From Lingula anatina (taxonomy: Eukaryota > Brachiopoda > Lingulata > Lingulida > Lingulidae), in assembly GCF_001039355.2 (NCBI RefSeq), contig NW_019775635.1, positions 737,973 through 801,972 on the forward strand: a stretch of DNA of 64,000 bases, given 5' to 3'. The notes beneath the pieces were generated by a model. It was given only the letters and a program-made list of their open reading frames with translations. It searched no databases and was not told the DNA's origin. This document shows, piece after piece, positions 24,996 through 39,010 of this stretch. Each line of letters opens with the position of its first letter. Positions within the stretch are counted from its first letter, which is position 1. The position numbers and the translations under genes are program-made.

Positions 24996-27900
24996 GGAAA
25001 ACAATCAGCAATTGACAAATCCATAATTACAGGCACGTGTAACTTCATTTGAATAGACACATAAAACTGTAACATAATGCCATTAAAAACATACAAATAA
25101 ATAAATAAACAAATATACCACAAGTGACTAAGCGCTGAATAAAGATTTATTGGCATGGCATAAGTAATTAGATAACTTGGTATGTAAGAAGCATATAACT
25201 ATGTTTATTTTTCCAGCTACTACGACTGTAGCACGTACAGCTTAGCCTACGACACTCTCCCAGTAACAGTAGAATACTGCTGTGATGGGTGGACCGCTGG
25301 GATCAACGCGACAAACACTAGCAGTTGTGACATACGTATGTCGATTGAACATATTCTTAATATTAATTATAATAGAATGATACACGAAAAACGAAGATAT
25401 CTGGAGTAAAAATTAATAGAATATTTCGAAGTATATAAGTAGAATTGAGAGCCCTGTATAAATCAGATCATTACGTTCAGACCTGAATTCATACACAGGG
25501 CCGAAAGGCAACCGTGTTTTTAGTCAAAGATGTAAAGACTGAGCCCTTAGGAGGTCAGTGAAAGTTTTTATTTGCATTGCTAACAAATTAATCCGGTGAA
25601 TGGATTTGTGTTTCAGCTGTTTGCGCTGCAGGGTGTGAGAATAATGGCGATTGTATAGCGCCCGACACCTGTAAATGCCAGCCGCCTTACCACGGCTTGA
25701 CCTGTAATGAAAGTAAGTCATGGTCGCTGTCAATGCAGACTAGCAATTTGTATGCGCCGGAATAATATTGTTTGTGAGGTATTTATTACAATGGTATTTT
25801 ATTTAAGTCACTAAAAAGAATTCAGCATATCTCCATTACCATTTGCTTTTGAAACTGATCGCGTCTGCATTCTGTATCAATGTCACATAATAAGTCATAA
25901 ATTTTCATAAATAAAGAACGCCTATGCTATTAAAATATATCTTTATTCTGTATCAGTGCTACATAATATGTCATACGTGTCTAAAAAAAGAGTGGTTTTA
26001 CTGCTGAAATTGATCATGTTTTGATTTAACATAAATGCTCGTAGTAAGTCATACGTTTTTATAAATAGTGAGACACAAGAACAATTGTTTGGTAAACAAA
26101 AATTGTTTATAATTGCATAAGATTTGTTCATAATTTCGTTCTGCTTGAATATGAATACAAACCTAACGTGCTTTAAAAAAATTCTTTGTGTTTTTTTTAC
26201 ATTTAAGGTTGATTTTTTAAAATATTTATGAAACGACATACCAATTAGGCCAGATAAACATGATCGGTTGCTTAACTAACGCCGCCTCTCGGATAATAGG
26301 ATCGGTAGACAAAATTAATTATTTTTGTACGCAGGATGTTTAACATGCGGTTTAACAGTCAATATTTTCGTTTTCTTTTTTGTGGGGTGGGGGTATCAAT
26401 CCGATCTTAGAGCATAAAAAGCACACCAAAGCAATGGTTGATATTTTTCATTAAAATTTATTAATGGAAAACATATATTCAAAAAAGGGCGATTTTCTTA
26501 CGGGTGCATGAGGGTCGGTCGCTTTCGTACCAAACTACGGGTCGGTCGTGTTTGTACCAAACTTATCAATTTTGTCCGGCCTTATTTATCATTCAGCTTA
26601 TGACCCCTGTCAGGACCACGCGGAACTCACGGTGGGTTTTGAGAGGAGCACAAATAACACCAACTTCACCACCAATCCCAAATGTGACTCTTTACTGCTG
26701 AGGACCTGGTACAAGATAGGTCACTCCCCCATCTTTCACCTGCCTACGACCTGCCCTGGGTCACCAGCTTGTGGGACGACTGGACCGGTTTGGATGAATA
26801 CAAGTGAGTACCATTTGGTTAAGAAAATGCAGAGCCGTCATTTTGAAAGGCAAGCAAAGTATCAAAAATCGCCTTTCTTTACCAAAGACAAAAACTTTGA
26901 AAGCACGAATAAAGAGTACACAAATTCACAAATATCTCGGCATCAAATTGCAGTCAAATTCAGCGAACAAAGCCCGTAGAGAACGGAAAGCCAAAGCTAT
27001 TTCAGCTCTATTTACAGTGTCGTTTAACAATACTGCGTAGCAAATAATGTGTCCCTAACATATTTAAAGCTGCTGGATAAAACAGTAAAATAACGTTAAT
27101 AGGAACAAAATCTACTTTAAGTCAATTAAAGCGAAGCAAGATATATTGAGTGTGCCTAAGCGTGACAATATTTTATCACCACTGTTTTACATAGTCACGG
27201 AGCTTTACAACCTGTTGTGAATAATCAGTTTTGTTTTGGAGTTGTTTCAAACAACGGAGCATTACAGTCTATATTTCAATCTAACACAAGTCTGTTAAGA
27301 AATATGATCTCTTTGAACACACATATATATATCATTTTTAACAAAGCAATACATGAAGCGATAAATTCCAAGCGAAATTAACTCAGTATTTTTATTTTTA
27401 TTTATTTATTTATTTATTTATTTGTTTATTTATTTATTATTTGTCTTTGTATCTATTTCCTTAATCCCTTACCATGTTTATCCGTTATTATTATTATTAT
27501 TTTGGGGTATCTAAATTTGTCTGTATTTTTTTTCAAAAATGGAAATTCCAATTATTTTGTTTGTTTGTTTCAGCCAACACGTCTATACCAGAGGGGGACA
27601 TGATAACCTTAGAAGCATGTGTTGGGTCGCCTGACAGCTGCTGTGAATCCTTGCTGCCAGTGCAAATCAAGAATTGTACAGACTTTACGGTTTACTATCT
27701 TAGTCCGACGGCGGCATGTCCACAAGCATATTGCTTTGGTAAGAAATATCCAGATGAGATCCAAACTGTATTAATATTTTCTAATTAGATGAGTTGATAA
27801 ATGCTATTGCACTTAATTAAAAAAAAATAATCGATTAAATTTAAAGAATGAAAAATTCCCAGTCTTTTTTTCTGGTATCCAAAAAGTGGCAGTGATGTGA

Positions 27901-30900
27901 TATAGAAGATGGGCATAAGTCGAAGTATACATTATACAACATAGCATCAAATTAATTCTTATGTCATAACACCGCATTAATTTCTTCATGCTCTATCAGA
28001 GGTTCCACCTTGCGTTGGTTGTAACATAACAGTGTGTCCAGATGGATACGTCGCTATGGATGGGAATTGTGAAGGTAAGGTACCTTGACCTTGACCGTAG
28101 TTTACTTCTGCGCGGACTACGCCTGTCATTGCAGTTTTACTGTAATTTAATGATGTATTTAAATATACTGGTTATTGAACTGGTATGCTGATTTAAGAGA
28201 AGAGTTTGCAATAGATGCTGATGGTCAAGGCGTATGGTAAGATTAATTCACTTTGCGTAAAGGTATAATGTGCAAAATATTATCGAGAACTAGATTTATG
28301 ATCAGTTTTAAACCACGGGACCTAACTTTTACGGCCATTATAACCCCATAACCCGACTCACGCCGTTAAAAGCAGTGGAGTTAACTTCCAAACAAAACTT
28401 CATACACATCTGCAACTCTTACAGATATTGATGAATGCCTGGTTGCAAATGGTGGCTGCGGTGATCGGTGCGACAATCTAAATGGATCATTCGCGTGTGC
28501 TTGTACGGACCCAGGATATATTTTAGGAGCAGACTTTCGCTCGTGCGACGGTGAGTGTAATTTTACGTCGCTGGTGTTAGCATGACTATTTTGGTAAAGT
28601 AAAAGTAAAGTTGTCATAGCCTATTTGCGATTATATAAAACATCAAACACTTTTTTCATCAGATGTGGACGAGTGCAGTACCTCTAATGGTGGGTGTGAA
28701 GATACATGCACCAACATTATAGGTTCTTTCCTGTGTTTCTGCAACCAAGATGGCTACCAGTTGGGAAATGACTCTCAATCGTGTGAAGGTAGGTCTTGGG
28801 TATAATATAAAAACATTTACATTTTGTTGAATATATCTGGATGCCATTGTATAAAGACGTGTTAAAGTTCTTAGACGTTTCGGTTTTAATTGTAATAATG
28901 TAAGGGTTATAACTGAAGATCAATAGGGAATTAAAACTTTGGTGGATGGTCTCATAACATAAAAATTTCCAAACTATGAGTTAAAACTGGCAAAAAAAAA
29001 AAAAAAAAAAAAAAAAAAATGTACAGCGGCACGGTAGTAACCGCGACAGTTTCACTGAAAGACGCTGATTATTGACTTTGAAGACGTACTTATTCTTTTA
29101 ATTTTTGGAAATAGTTGTATTGGTATTTTGACAATGTTTTGATATTGTATGTTGCAGATGTCAATGAATGTGCTGTCAATAATGGTAGCTGTAGTGACAT
29201 TTGCATCAACACCAACGGCTCCTACCACTGCGAATGTAACGAGGCTGGCTTTGTCCTTGGAGGCGACGCTCACACTTGCCAAGGTTAGTAGATACGGATG
29301 AAAGTATACGTTCTGATTCAGGTTTTATTGTCTGTAAAGGAAAAAGGAACCGTTTATCTGTGAATGTTTAAGTCGATACACTTGCCAAATTTTATAATGG
29401 CGACAGGCACTCAACGTCATTAAATTGTTGCCATACTTGTATCACCATTAGTTTTCAATAGAACACAGAAAATATCAATTACCAATCTAAAAATGTTACA
29501 TATGTTGTAGTTCCCTGGCATCGATACATAAAGTGAATGAATTTTTTTAAATTTCAAGCTGTCATTGAAGAGTTTAATTTTACGGCCGTTTTTAATGGAA
29601 CTACAACAAGTACAATAACGCAAGACATTTCTTCCGAGGCACCACAGGAGACAACTTATTCAGCGACGCCACAGGAGACAACTACTTCAACTACTCCACC
29701 GACGACTGTGCGGACCACAACAGTGACGAGTACACCCGTAAGCACAATCGTACAGCCGTGTAGTAACAACCTGTGTATGAATAATGGCGTATGCTTACCA
29801 TTCACAACGGGCGTCGCTTGTAACTGTACTGGGACTGGGCACACTGGTATGAATTGCGAAAAAGAAGATGTGTTTTCGAAATTGGGACTTAAGTCGTACA
29901 ATTTGCCCAGAGGATGCTATCTCTTAAGCTTGGTCACTGATGGTCCCGCCGGTGTGTGTAATCAGATTTGGCTGTCGTCTACATCTGCTTGGTTTAAATC
30001 AACCCAAGAAACAGATACTTTTTTCACGTTTGGAATAGTTTTCTTTGAAAACAAAGGGTCTCCCCTTTCATCGAACGGCCTCCAGATAACCAACCACACC
30101 CTCACAGTGTCTTCTTTAACTCCAGCTCAGTCTGTCAACGACGGGACACGCCTCCCAGCGACTTCCATCCTACAAGAGCGATGTACTGCGTCTGCTTTCA
30201 CGACGGAAGACGATGGTGACTTTCTTCAAAGAAACTCCTTTCTTCGAAGTCTCCTTTCGTCGACTGAGATCCAGTTCCCGGGTAATATACGGTTAGAGCC
30301 CCTTTTGAAGTATGAAAGCACTCTGTCTCCACGATTTGATATCAGTATTGTTGCCGGCAGTGAGCTGTTGGACGAGAACAACGCTGTGCACAGTAGTTGT
30401 CAGGGGGCGCCACTGTCCCCTGATGTATTCTACAATATATTAACATTCCAAGAGGGTGTGAATTTTACGTACTGGGGAACTAGCTTAATTCTTCCGACAT
30501 TATCTGGAGACGAAAATTATTGTTTGATTTTGGACATGTGCGGGGAAAGAGATATGACTTTCTTCTTTCTATTTCCTGGAGACAAAGTTGATTTGGCCGG
30601 TAGATTTGACGTACTTGGTGCAGTAAGCTCGTTTGGATTTCACGGGAGTGTACATGGAATTGGCATGTCAACCACACGACGAATTGAAGTCAAACTGCCC
30701 GAGTCGACGGGAGAGTTTTGGAATGGGGATGAAAAGGTCGCATTCAGGTACATCTGTTCCCTTAGAATTTTTAAATTAAACAAGGCTCACCAGTTAGGTG
30801 GTTTGATTGTCATTCTACAACCTGAAAGTTGCATAATAATAGATATAACGCGAGTAGTGGAGTATCCTTCCCATGACCAGTTTTGAACGTGATTTTAAGA

Positions 30901-33900
30901 CGTGAAAGTAACTAACTTGCAAATTTGGACTCATGTGTTTGGCTCCTCTAGCCTACGTGAATGTTTGTTGCCGTTCTCAAGCTTCGAATGTGGACTCCTC
31001 ATTTCCTCATTCATTAATATATTGAAATTGTTTCTCTGGTGAATTCTGGCCATTTCAGAGATAATATTCCTGACAAAAATCGTGGCCCGCAGTGGCCGTT
31101 GGTGCTTGGAGCAAATAACGTGGTAGCAAAGCAAGCAGATCACAGTTCCGGTCGATTTAGAAAACCTATTTTAAAACGGGTCTCTCAAAAAACTTCACAA
31201 TGATATTGAATGACATAGAGATCATAAATTTTCATATCCTCTAGCTAAAACTCGATTCAAGTGGAATTAGGAAATCAGATCCTTTTGGGAGAAACAGCGC
31301 TGCGTTGACTTCTGGGATGAATTCTGCTTCTCTGTTGGTCTGTAATTTTGCAACAAGGGTTGTAAAATGCATAATTTCTTAATGTCAGCACTAACACCTC
31401 TAGAGTATACATTGCATTCGATATTTGGTGCACGAATAAAACATCAGATGTCTCCATTTTTACATTTCAGCTTGCCCTCAGAAGCTAACGTCTGGATAAT
31501 GACAGAGATGGAAAATTCGGAATGGCCGCTCCTTCTCTGGGAGGCGCAAGGAGATGCCTTCTTTAAAGTACCCAATCCTGTTGACGTAAGCATATGCAGT
31601 TTCTTTTTTAAACTAGGTCCACACTTGTAGTTAAATCTTATACAAACAGTGTTAAGTAGTTGTAAAAAGGATGTCTACTAAACGTACTTGGGGACCGGTT
31701 GTTTTTGTATAATTTAAATCTTTTAGTAATGTTCTTCGTTTTTGATGGATGTTCATTTTCGATTGAACCACTAACACTGCAAAATTCAACGCGTATCTTT
31801 ATCATAGTTGACAGAGTACAGCCGCTCAGAAGAGTACGTCATGGTGATGGCGTCATCTGCGTCAATGGACATTGTCTTGGACACAGCGCTGGGTCCGGTT
31901 GTCCTAGGGGGCGCCGTTGCCGAAAGCTCAGTGTACCTGTCCGTAGGAGGTGAGTACACCTTTAAATGCTAGTCTTAATCCCTTTTAATATATAAAACAC
32001 AGGTTATGACCTGATTGCTCAAGGTACAGTTTAAATAATTTTATTAAGCTTATTTACTGTATATAACTTTTAAAATGATTTTTTTCGAAAATACATGCAT
32101 GCTTCTCCCGTGTTAAATTTTCTTTAATTTTTATACCCACGCATGCGGCCATATTTTAACTGAATGAACATTTCACATAAATTTCATGAAGGATCTCAAC
32201 AACGGCGTCTTTGCGGTGACGGTGCCAACCCAGCAGGCTTGTTTTTTACGATGCACCTTAACTTCAACCCACTGAAAGATTTTTGGCAATACAACGTAGC
32301 CAGAGCCGCATTAGACGCTGCATTTGCGGTGGTTGATGGTGTTTGTGACGCATTGGATCTAATTGCTGATCTTAGAAATACAACAAACACTGCTACTACA
32401 ACAACACCAGCTGTTAATACTAGATCCACGACGACCACTAGGCGCACAACCACTCGACGGACTACCACAGCAAAAATAGGAACAACCAAGAAACCTACAA
32501 CTGCAGAGAAAAGCGCGCGTGCCAAGTGGAGAAAGAGATCAAAGAGAGACAAGAGACCAAAAAACAAAAGCAAAAAGCGATTACTGAAGAATAAAGCCAA
32601 AGGCAAAAACATGGACGCTACCGTAAATGAAATAGCCCAGAAGGCACCTAATGCAACTGTATGTAGCATGGCTCTAAGAAGGGCTTTAGCTATACTTCAG
32701 AATGTTCCAAACCCACCTTTAGACACGATCTTTGATCTCAATATTGATGTTGATGTTTTCATTCTCTTTGATGACAGTCCTTTGCCAGATGCCGATGCAG
32801 GTAATTCCGTTGCTCTGACGAACGACTTGAAAGTAGGTTTATCCTTAATCGTCATCGATGCACAAAACTTAACTCTGCTTCTGAACACTAGTGACGTTGA
32901 AAACCGATTCCTTTGGGAAAGCACCCGATCTTTGCTGAAGAATTTTGTTTCACAATCCATCAATCTCTTGTCAACCAGCAATGCGTTTGTTACTCGCTTC
33001 AATGGCACAGGTGTCTTCGAGATTGGCAACACAACGAGGCCATCAAAACTCTTGTCATTGAATTACGGAAGACTTTTCAGAGTCTTAAAATGGAAGCCGA
33101 GTTAATGCCTGATACATTTGTTCATCAGTTTGTCACCGACACTGATTCCCAACTAGAGCAGTTAGAAAGAGATGCCTGGGAATTTGTTCAGTTCAGTAAC
33201 ACCGAGCTTATCCAATCATTTAAGGGATTTTCTGGCTTTGGAATAAAATTCGTTTCTTCGCTCACGGTATTTGGCATAGATCTGGGAGAGCTTGACATAG
33301 AGTATGTGTACTCCTCTGGCTCTTTAGCTCAGTGCAGCAAATACAGCAAAGCATACGCTCTCCTTCAGGGCAAGGATGCCGTGCGAATAATGGCTTTGTT
33401 TAAAAGGGATGGAGGCTTATTCAAGTTTTTCAAGAAATTCCGTGGTGCTGGGCTAGAATTAGCTATCGGCATAAATGGAGCACAAACTGATATTATTGTC
33501 CATGCAATCCTGTTGTTAGATTTACCCGTTTTTGATAGCACAAGAGTTGACGTTTTTATTTCAAAGAACGGTTTGGACGCCTACGTCGAAACTTTAATTG
33601 TATCTTTATTTCGAATTGAGATGCATGTATATCTCAAATTTAACGTCCCAGAAGTTCATTTCCGACTGGGATTGTCAGCATATTTTGTCCCAGGGCCTAA
33701 GGGTTTTGACGGAAGCTTATGGGATTCAGTGATAAATATAGTGAAAGAAAAGTCAAGGGAAGCACAGGAGCGAATTTCTGCTGCCCAAGATGCTGTAACA
33801 GTAGTGCAGACTTATGTACAAGCAGCGCAGGAAAAGGTGAATTCCGCAAAGGCCGCAGTTCTTGCTGAAAAGACAAAATTTGACAACGCTGTTAAAGTTC

Positions 33901-36900
33901 TTGAAGATGCGGAACGGAAAGTTGAGGAGGCAAAAATTCCATTCCAAAGAGCTCTTGATGAGTTAGCGAGGGCTCAAAGAAATGTGGATAACTTGTGCCA
34001 GATTCGAGATTGCCCTGACATTTGTTTATGGGGCCTTACCTGTAGGATATGCGGTGGCTGGATACCTTTTCCATGCTGTCAGTGGGTCCCATGTGCGATT
34101 CGCATCCCTGACATTGGCTGTCTTATAGCAAACGCTTTGTGCCGCATTCTTAGAGCTATAGCTTACGCCGTTCTGGAACTCGCTAAGATAGCCGTTCGCA
34201 TCCCTATGATAGCCATGGATATAGCTAAAGGAGCGCTCCAAGTGGCTCAGTTAACTGTAAAAGCAGCTAAAGCCATTCTCGATGTTGCAGTTGGATTTTT
34301 AGACTTTACGATTTACATTTTGAAAGGAATTGAATGGCTTCTCGAATTTGTAAAAGCAGCTTTGGAGGTAGTTAAATTCATCCTACGTGGAATAACATTG
34401 GCGTTTGAGTATTTCATTCGTTATGGAATTGCAAGTATCCTGGACATTAAAAGATGTGGTTTTGGCGTAGAAATCAATGCACGGGACTTCTTCCTCTTGA
34501 CTGTTTCATGCGAGTTCAATGCTTTTAGATCTGGCTGGACATTGTTCACATTTAGGATTGATTTGAAGAATATTATTCTTAATATACTAGAACTAGCCTT
34601 CAAGATTGTAAAAATGATATTTGAAGGTATTGGACGTTTGCTTACTGGAAGAGGAAAACGGTCTGTGGAATATTTAGTTAGAGCGAACATTCTTTGGTCA
34701 TACAAGCACCTGCGAGGGCGCTTTGAGAGAGATACACATAGTATGTCTAATTCCTCCATCAACAGAACAGTGTTTGATGATATTTTTGATGGAGAAAATG
34801 TAACTATTGACTCCCCCGAATCCGACAGCCTTAATGCCAACGACTCAACCGAAGCAAATTACATACAATATCGAATTAATTTGTTCAAAAGAAAATGTGA
34901 CGAGTTCTCAGTCATTGACACATTTTTGACCACAGTGGCTGAAGCATTATACAACGTGTCATCAGTGGCAAAAGATTCCATTGATAATGCCTCTACAGTG
35001 GTGGATGATTTGACTAGCATGACAAAGGTGGAAAACATTAGCCTTAACGATTCTGGGTTTAACAAAACCGATGCCTACGTCAACTATAACTTGACTGAAA
35101 ATGACCTGGAAGATGTGATTGCAAATTCCAACGTGACCTCTGATCCGGTGGTAGGTGCGTACGTGGGCATGATGGATAACGTTGTAAATGCAACGAAGGA
35201 GGAAACCCAGAAGGCAAAAAGCTTCCCAATCGGCACCGCATGGAGACAAACAATGGAGAATTACACACGGGACACACAAGACCCGAACAAGTGTTCCAGT
35301 TTTGAGGATTGCTTACTTATGTATTTCTATGATTTCTACCGTCTTTACTTAAACGTCTCCATTGCCCAGGCAGACACCATGCGGCAGCTGATACCGCAAA
35401 TTGAAGACAGTTTTCTTGGAATTGTCAGAAACGATACGCTGACAACAGAGGATGCCGTTGCTCTGAGTGGCGAGCTGTTGTCTGTACTGCTTCAGAGTAG
35501 AGAAACCAAAGTTTTCTGTGCCACAGCACCCAATATTACTGTCGAGGTCTACGACATCGCCGTTCTGGTAGGTCAGAATGTGACCTTGACCTGTAACGCA
35601 ACAGGCGAACCTGAACCTTACTTCGAATGGCAGAAAGACGGAGAACCGATTTACGGAAACAGCAGCTTAAACGTAAACATTGACGGAAATGTTTTAGAAA
35701 TCCCAGTTGCGGAACAAATGCATGATGGCTATTATGCATGCGTTGCAGTGAATCACGTAGTTAGCGTTGCTTCGAGGGGTGTTCTCAAAGTTGAAGAACC
35801 GCCGAGCGAGGTGATGCCTCCCCTTAATGATCTGGTTGTACTTGAGAGGTACGAACCATCAGCCAACATCACGTGCAACGTGACTGGAGATCCATTTCCA
35901 ACTATCACGTGGACGTTTGAGACCAATTTGAGCAGCACAAATAATACCACAGTTCCCGTCTTTCTTAACAGCAGTGACCCTATTCTGAAAATCCCAAAAC
36001 CCAGGCTTGCTGACGCTGGTTTTTACCAATGCAGTGCAGAAAACAAACATGGTTTACACAAGATGAACCACACCCAAATGATAGTTAGGCCTGTGCGAGT
36101 GGCGTTGCCAAGGGCACAAATAACCATGGCTGTGAGACGAATAGCAGCAGCGGATACGGAGACCCCTGCCACCCTATTGCAGAACATGTCATTAGATGGA
36201 CTAGACTTCAAGGAAACCATAGAAATGACGGTGATGCATTTACTTAATGGCAACGTCACCATTTCGAACATAACACATCTTGAAAATGATGGAACCCAAT
36301 TCACCATTTTGGCAAATGAAATCGCCAATTCCACAGATCACAACAACTCGTACGAACAATTGAACCAACTGTATCGTGGGCTGCGGCAGTCAGTCATGAG
36401 AAGTGTTCGTGTGCTTTATAATTACGGGTACCAGGGAACTTATATCTTCACCCATGGTGCCCACCATGTTAGTATTGACCACAACCAACTGCGAGCGTCC
36501 TTTGATTCCCCACTTTGCCCGCCCGGTTATGAACACAGCATGGAGTTTGAATATTTGTGTGGTAAGTATGCCTGGTGCAAGGAGCAAAATCATAAAAGCC
36601 CATGTCCCTTTGCTTGTTGAAATGTGGTACTTTACTGAAACACTATATAAAAGGTGAAATAAGCGCACACAGGCGCTATCTGATTGTGATAAATGACCTG
36701 TCATCAATACGATAATCAATTACAGAAAAAAAGTTTTATCTAATTCCATTCAAAACTGAATTAATTTAAAAAAATATTTAAAAATGGAAGATGTTACCTT
36801 TCCTTGTGCCGCCAACTAAGACTTCCTAGTACATATCTCTAACTCACTGCATGTAGTTTGAATTTGACCTTGTAACTGTTATGTCATAAAAGTCAACTCT

Positions 36901-39010
36901 CATAAATGTGTTCATTTATGATTTCAGCCGCTTGCATGCCGGGGACATATTCTGATGAGACATCTCGCACCTGCAAACCTTGTCAGTCCGCATTTGGTGA
37001 CAAGAGTATGGGAGCAGTCCGCTGCACAGGTAGCGAAATTTAAACTCCGTTTTCTTCACGATGTATAAATTTATTGCAGAACGAAAATGGGTGTATAGTA
37101 TGTCTATCATAATATCTTTATATGCCTAGCGTGCACGGTAGATTTTAAGTTTTAGAATATTATCATTCTTAGACCTAAACTTTTTTTTCAAATTAGAGCT
37201 CTTCGTATTTTTTATCTATCAGTAATCAGGCTGATTAGAGTCATCTCTTTATAAATGTCATTCCAAAACTCTTATTGTTTTTCTAGGCACGATAGAAATT
37301 GATGAACCTCAGGTAGGAACACAAAATTTTCGTCATAGATGTATTGTAATGCATTCGGCAATTAGATATAAGGTTGTGACACACTTTTTAATCCGTATTT
37401 TGGCAATTTGAATCGTGACGCCTCAGAAAGGCGAAGATCTTAATTTTGGTTAAGGCGTTGCACCATTTGTTGCAGTAGTTGTGTCCACGCTGGGCTGTCA
37501 CTTTGGCCGTTAGATTCACTAACAGATGAAAGGGAACGCCCAATGTGTGTCTGGCAGTTCGTCCCTTTTAAAATTGAAATTGTATCGTAAGTTAGTGTGA
37601 CATTGAGCAACAGTGAGACGGCTACGCCACTGTGCGGGTATAAAACCGTGCGCGGTATTTCCTGTAAGCTAAGCCGTGCCTCAAAATTAAAAAAAAAAGA
37701 AATGAAAATTTAATGAAATATTGGATATTCATGTATAGATGGCACGATTTTGACGTGTATGTCCCATAGAATTACTCAGGGTAGTGACTTATTATGCGCT
37801 AGTCTGGTTGGTTTTGACACTGACAGAGAAGGCCTACTCGATTTACAGTTGTGTAGTACGTGTGAGTCGTTTTTTGCGATAAATAAATATATATATTAAA
37901 CGCATTTTTTAAACTTAAAAGTTTTAGTTGGTATTTATAGATACCTATTTAGCTCAAATATTTTTTCTTAAACAAGGTTAACACGATGGTTACGGAGAAT
38001 CTCACTCGTTTTTGCATATTCGTTTCTCAGAATAGCTTTTAGACCATATAAACAATAACTGACTTTTACTAAATGAAATCTGGGAGTTATTTTTTCTTTT
38101 TTTCTTTTTTCAGAGACTTACCTGGATTATTCCTGTTATCGTTTCAACTGTTCTTACAGCGGTGATATTGGTAGCACTATTTGTTGGATTAAAAATAATG
38201 AAGAAGAAACTCGTTGCCAGGTAAGGACGGGCGTTAATGATCAGTAAAAGAAAAGTCTTTCACTTAAATTACTGAGCAAAGTTGAAAGTTTACAGTTTAC
38301 AGTCACCACTGGTCACAAGCACACGTAGGCCTACTTGTTGCAATGGTGAAAAAAAAATGCTTGTAATGTGGGTGGAAATGATCAATGCATTTTTGTGGTT
38401 AAATTAGTGATTTTGACGGCCGGATGTTATTTATTTTGTCAGTTGAATTGGAGATGCAATAAATACACAATTAAGATTTTAGAGCGGAGCACCGCGTATT
38501 CGTTTCATTGAAGCTTTTGCTCAAAATATGCAACAAAGAGGATGCTTTACGTTGCCAATAACTTATCGTATATAATGCTTTACGTTGAAGTTCAGAAAAT
38601 GCAAAGTCAAAGAAACCATCAAAGCTGCTAAATATCCAAATCGCATATTTCCTTCTTGTTTCAGACAAAGCGTCACTCCAATGACGAGCGAAGAAAACTT
38701 AAGGTGGGCCAATAGCTCCCATTTAGACATGGAACGGTTCAGAGGCCCAGAGGCATGGTCAGACGGCAGCAACGAGTGTTCACCAGTGCAAGCAAAACGT
38801 GAGATAGGTGGTTCAGCAGTAGAGCTGCTCGAAATAGAGCAGACTGAAACCACCACGAGTGACAACCCACAGAAGAGACTGCCACCCTTGATCGGGAATC
38901 CTGTTCCTCCTCTTGTATTTTCTTTTCCTACCCACGGTAATGCCTCTCGCCCCTTGTTGAAACCGCTTAAACTTTCTGAGATCAGAAACCCCCATGAAAA
39001 TGGGTACTAA
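22637..39010 (+). CDS. Giant EMI-EGF-D8C-mucin-Ig membrane protein, copy 2 (18 exons, one frameshift)
   Basis: Exons: 22637-22722, 23813-23923, 25217-25335, 25617-25712, 26597-26803, 27574-27738, 28000-28074, 28425-28550, 28663-28788, 29158-29283, 29559-30747, 31471-31585, 31808-31949, 32192-36561, 36928-37029, 37287-37312, 38114-38220, 38665-39010. All splice sites and phases match copy 1. Total 7,634 nt is one base short of a frame; the missing base lies near 33035-33037 in the giant exon. As written, translation stops at 33105 after 1,198 residues, removing the coiled coil, Cys cluster, Ig domains and membrane helix. Downstream of the lesion more than 1,150 codons stay open and nearly identical to copy 1, so the defect is very young, polymorphic or a base-call error. 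Domains are otherwise as in copy 1, with a Thr-rich repeat 18 codons shorter and a diverged patch at the start of the giant exon. Confidence 0.8.
24954..24994. repeat. (TAA)n trinucleotide run, intron 2 copy 2
   Basis: Counterpart of the run at 7387-7430 in copy 1. Confidence 0.95.
27388..27440. repeat. (TTTA)n tetranucleotide run, intron 5 copy 2
   Basis: A TTTA/TTAT run with small interruptions, absent at the equivalent place in copy 1, so it expanded after the duplication. Confidence 0.9.
28992..29019. repeat. Poly-A run, intron 9 copy 2
   Basis: 28 consecutive A residues between EGF exons 9 and 10 of copy 2. The corresponding place in copy 1 (near 11450) has only a short A run. Confidence 0.95.
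33031..33040 (+). other. Frameshift site in giant-gene copy 2
   Basis: Copy 1 reads ACAACAAAGGCC (from 15661) and copy 2 reads ACAACGAGGCC (from 33031): one base fewer, next to a substitution, in an A-rich triplet pair. From here the copy 2 frame diverges and stops at 33105. The frame that continues the copy 1-like protein is open from before this point to 36620. Confidence 0.9.
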
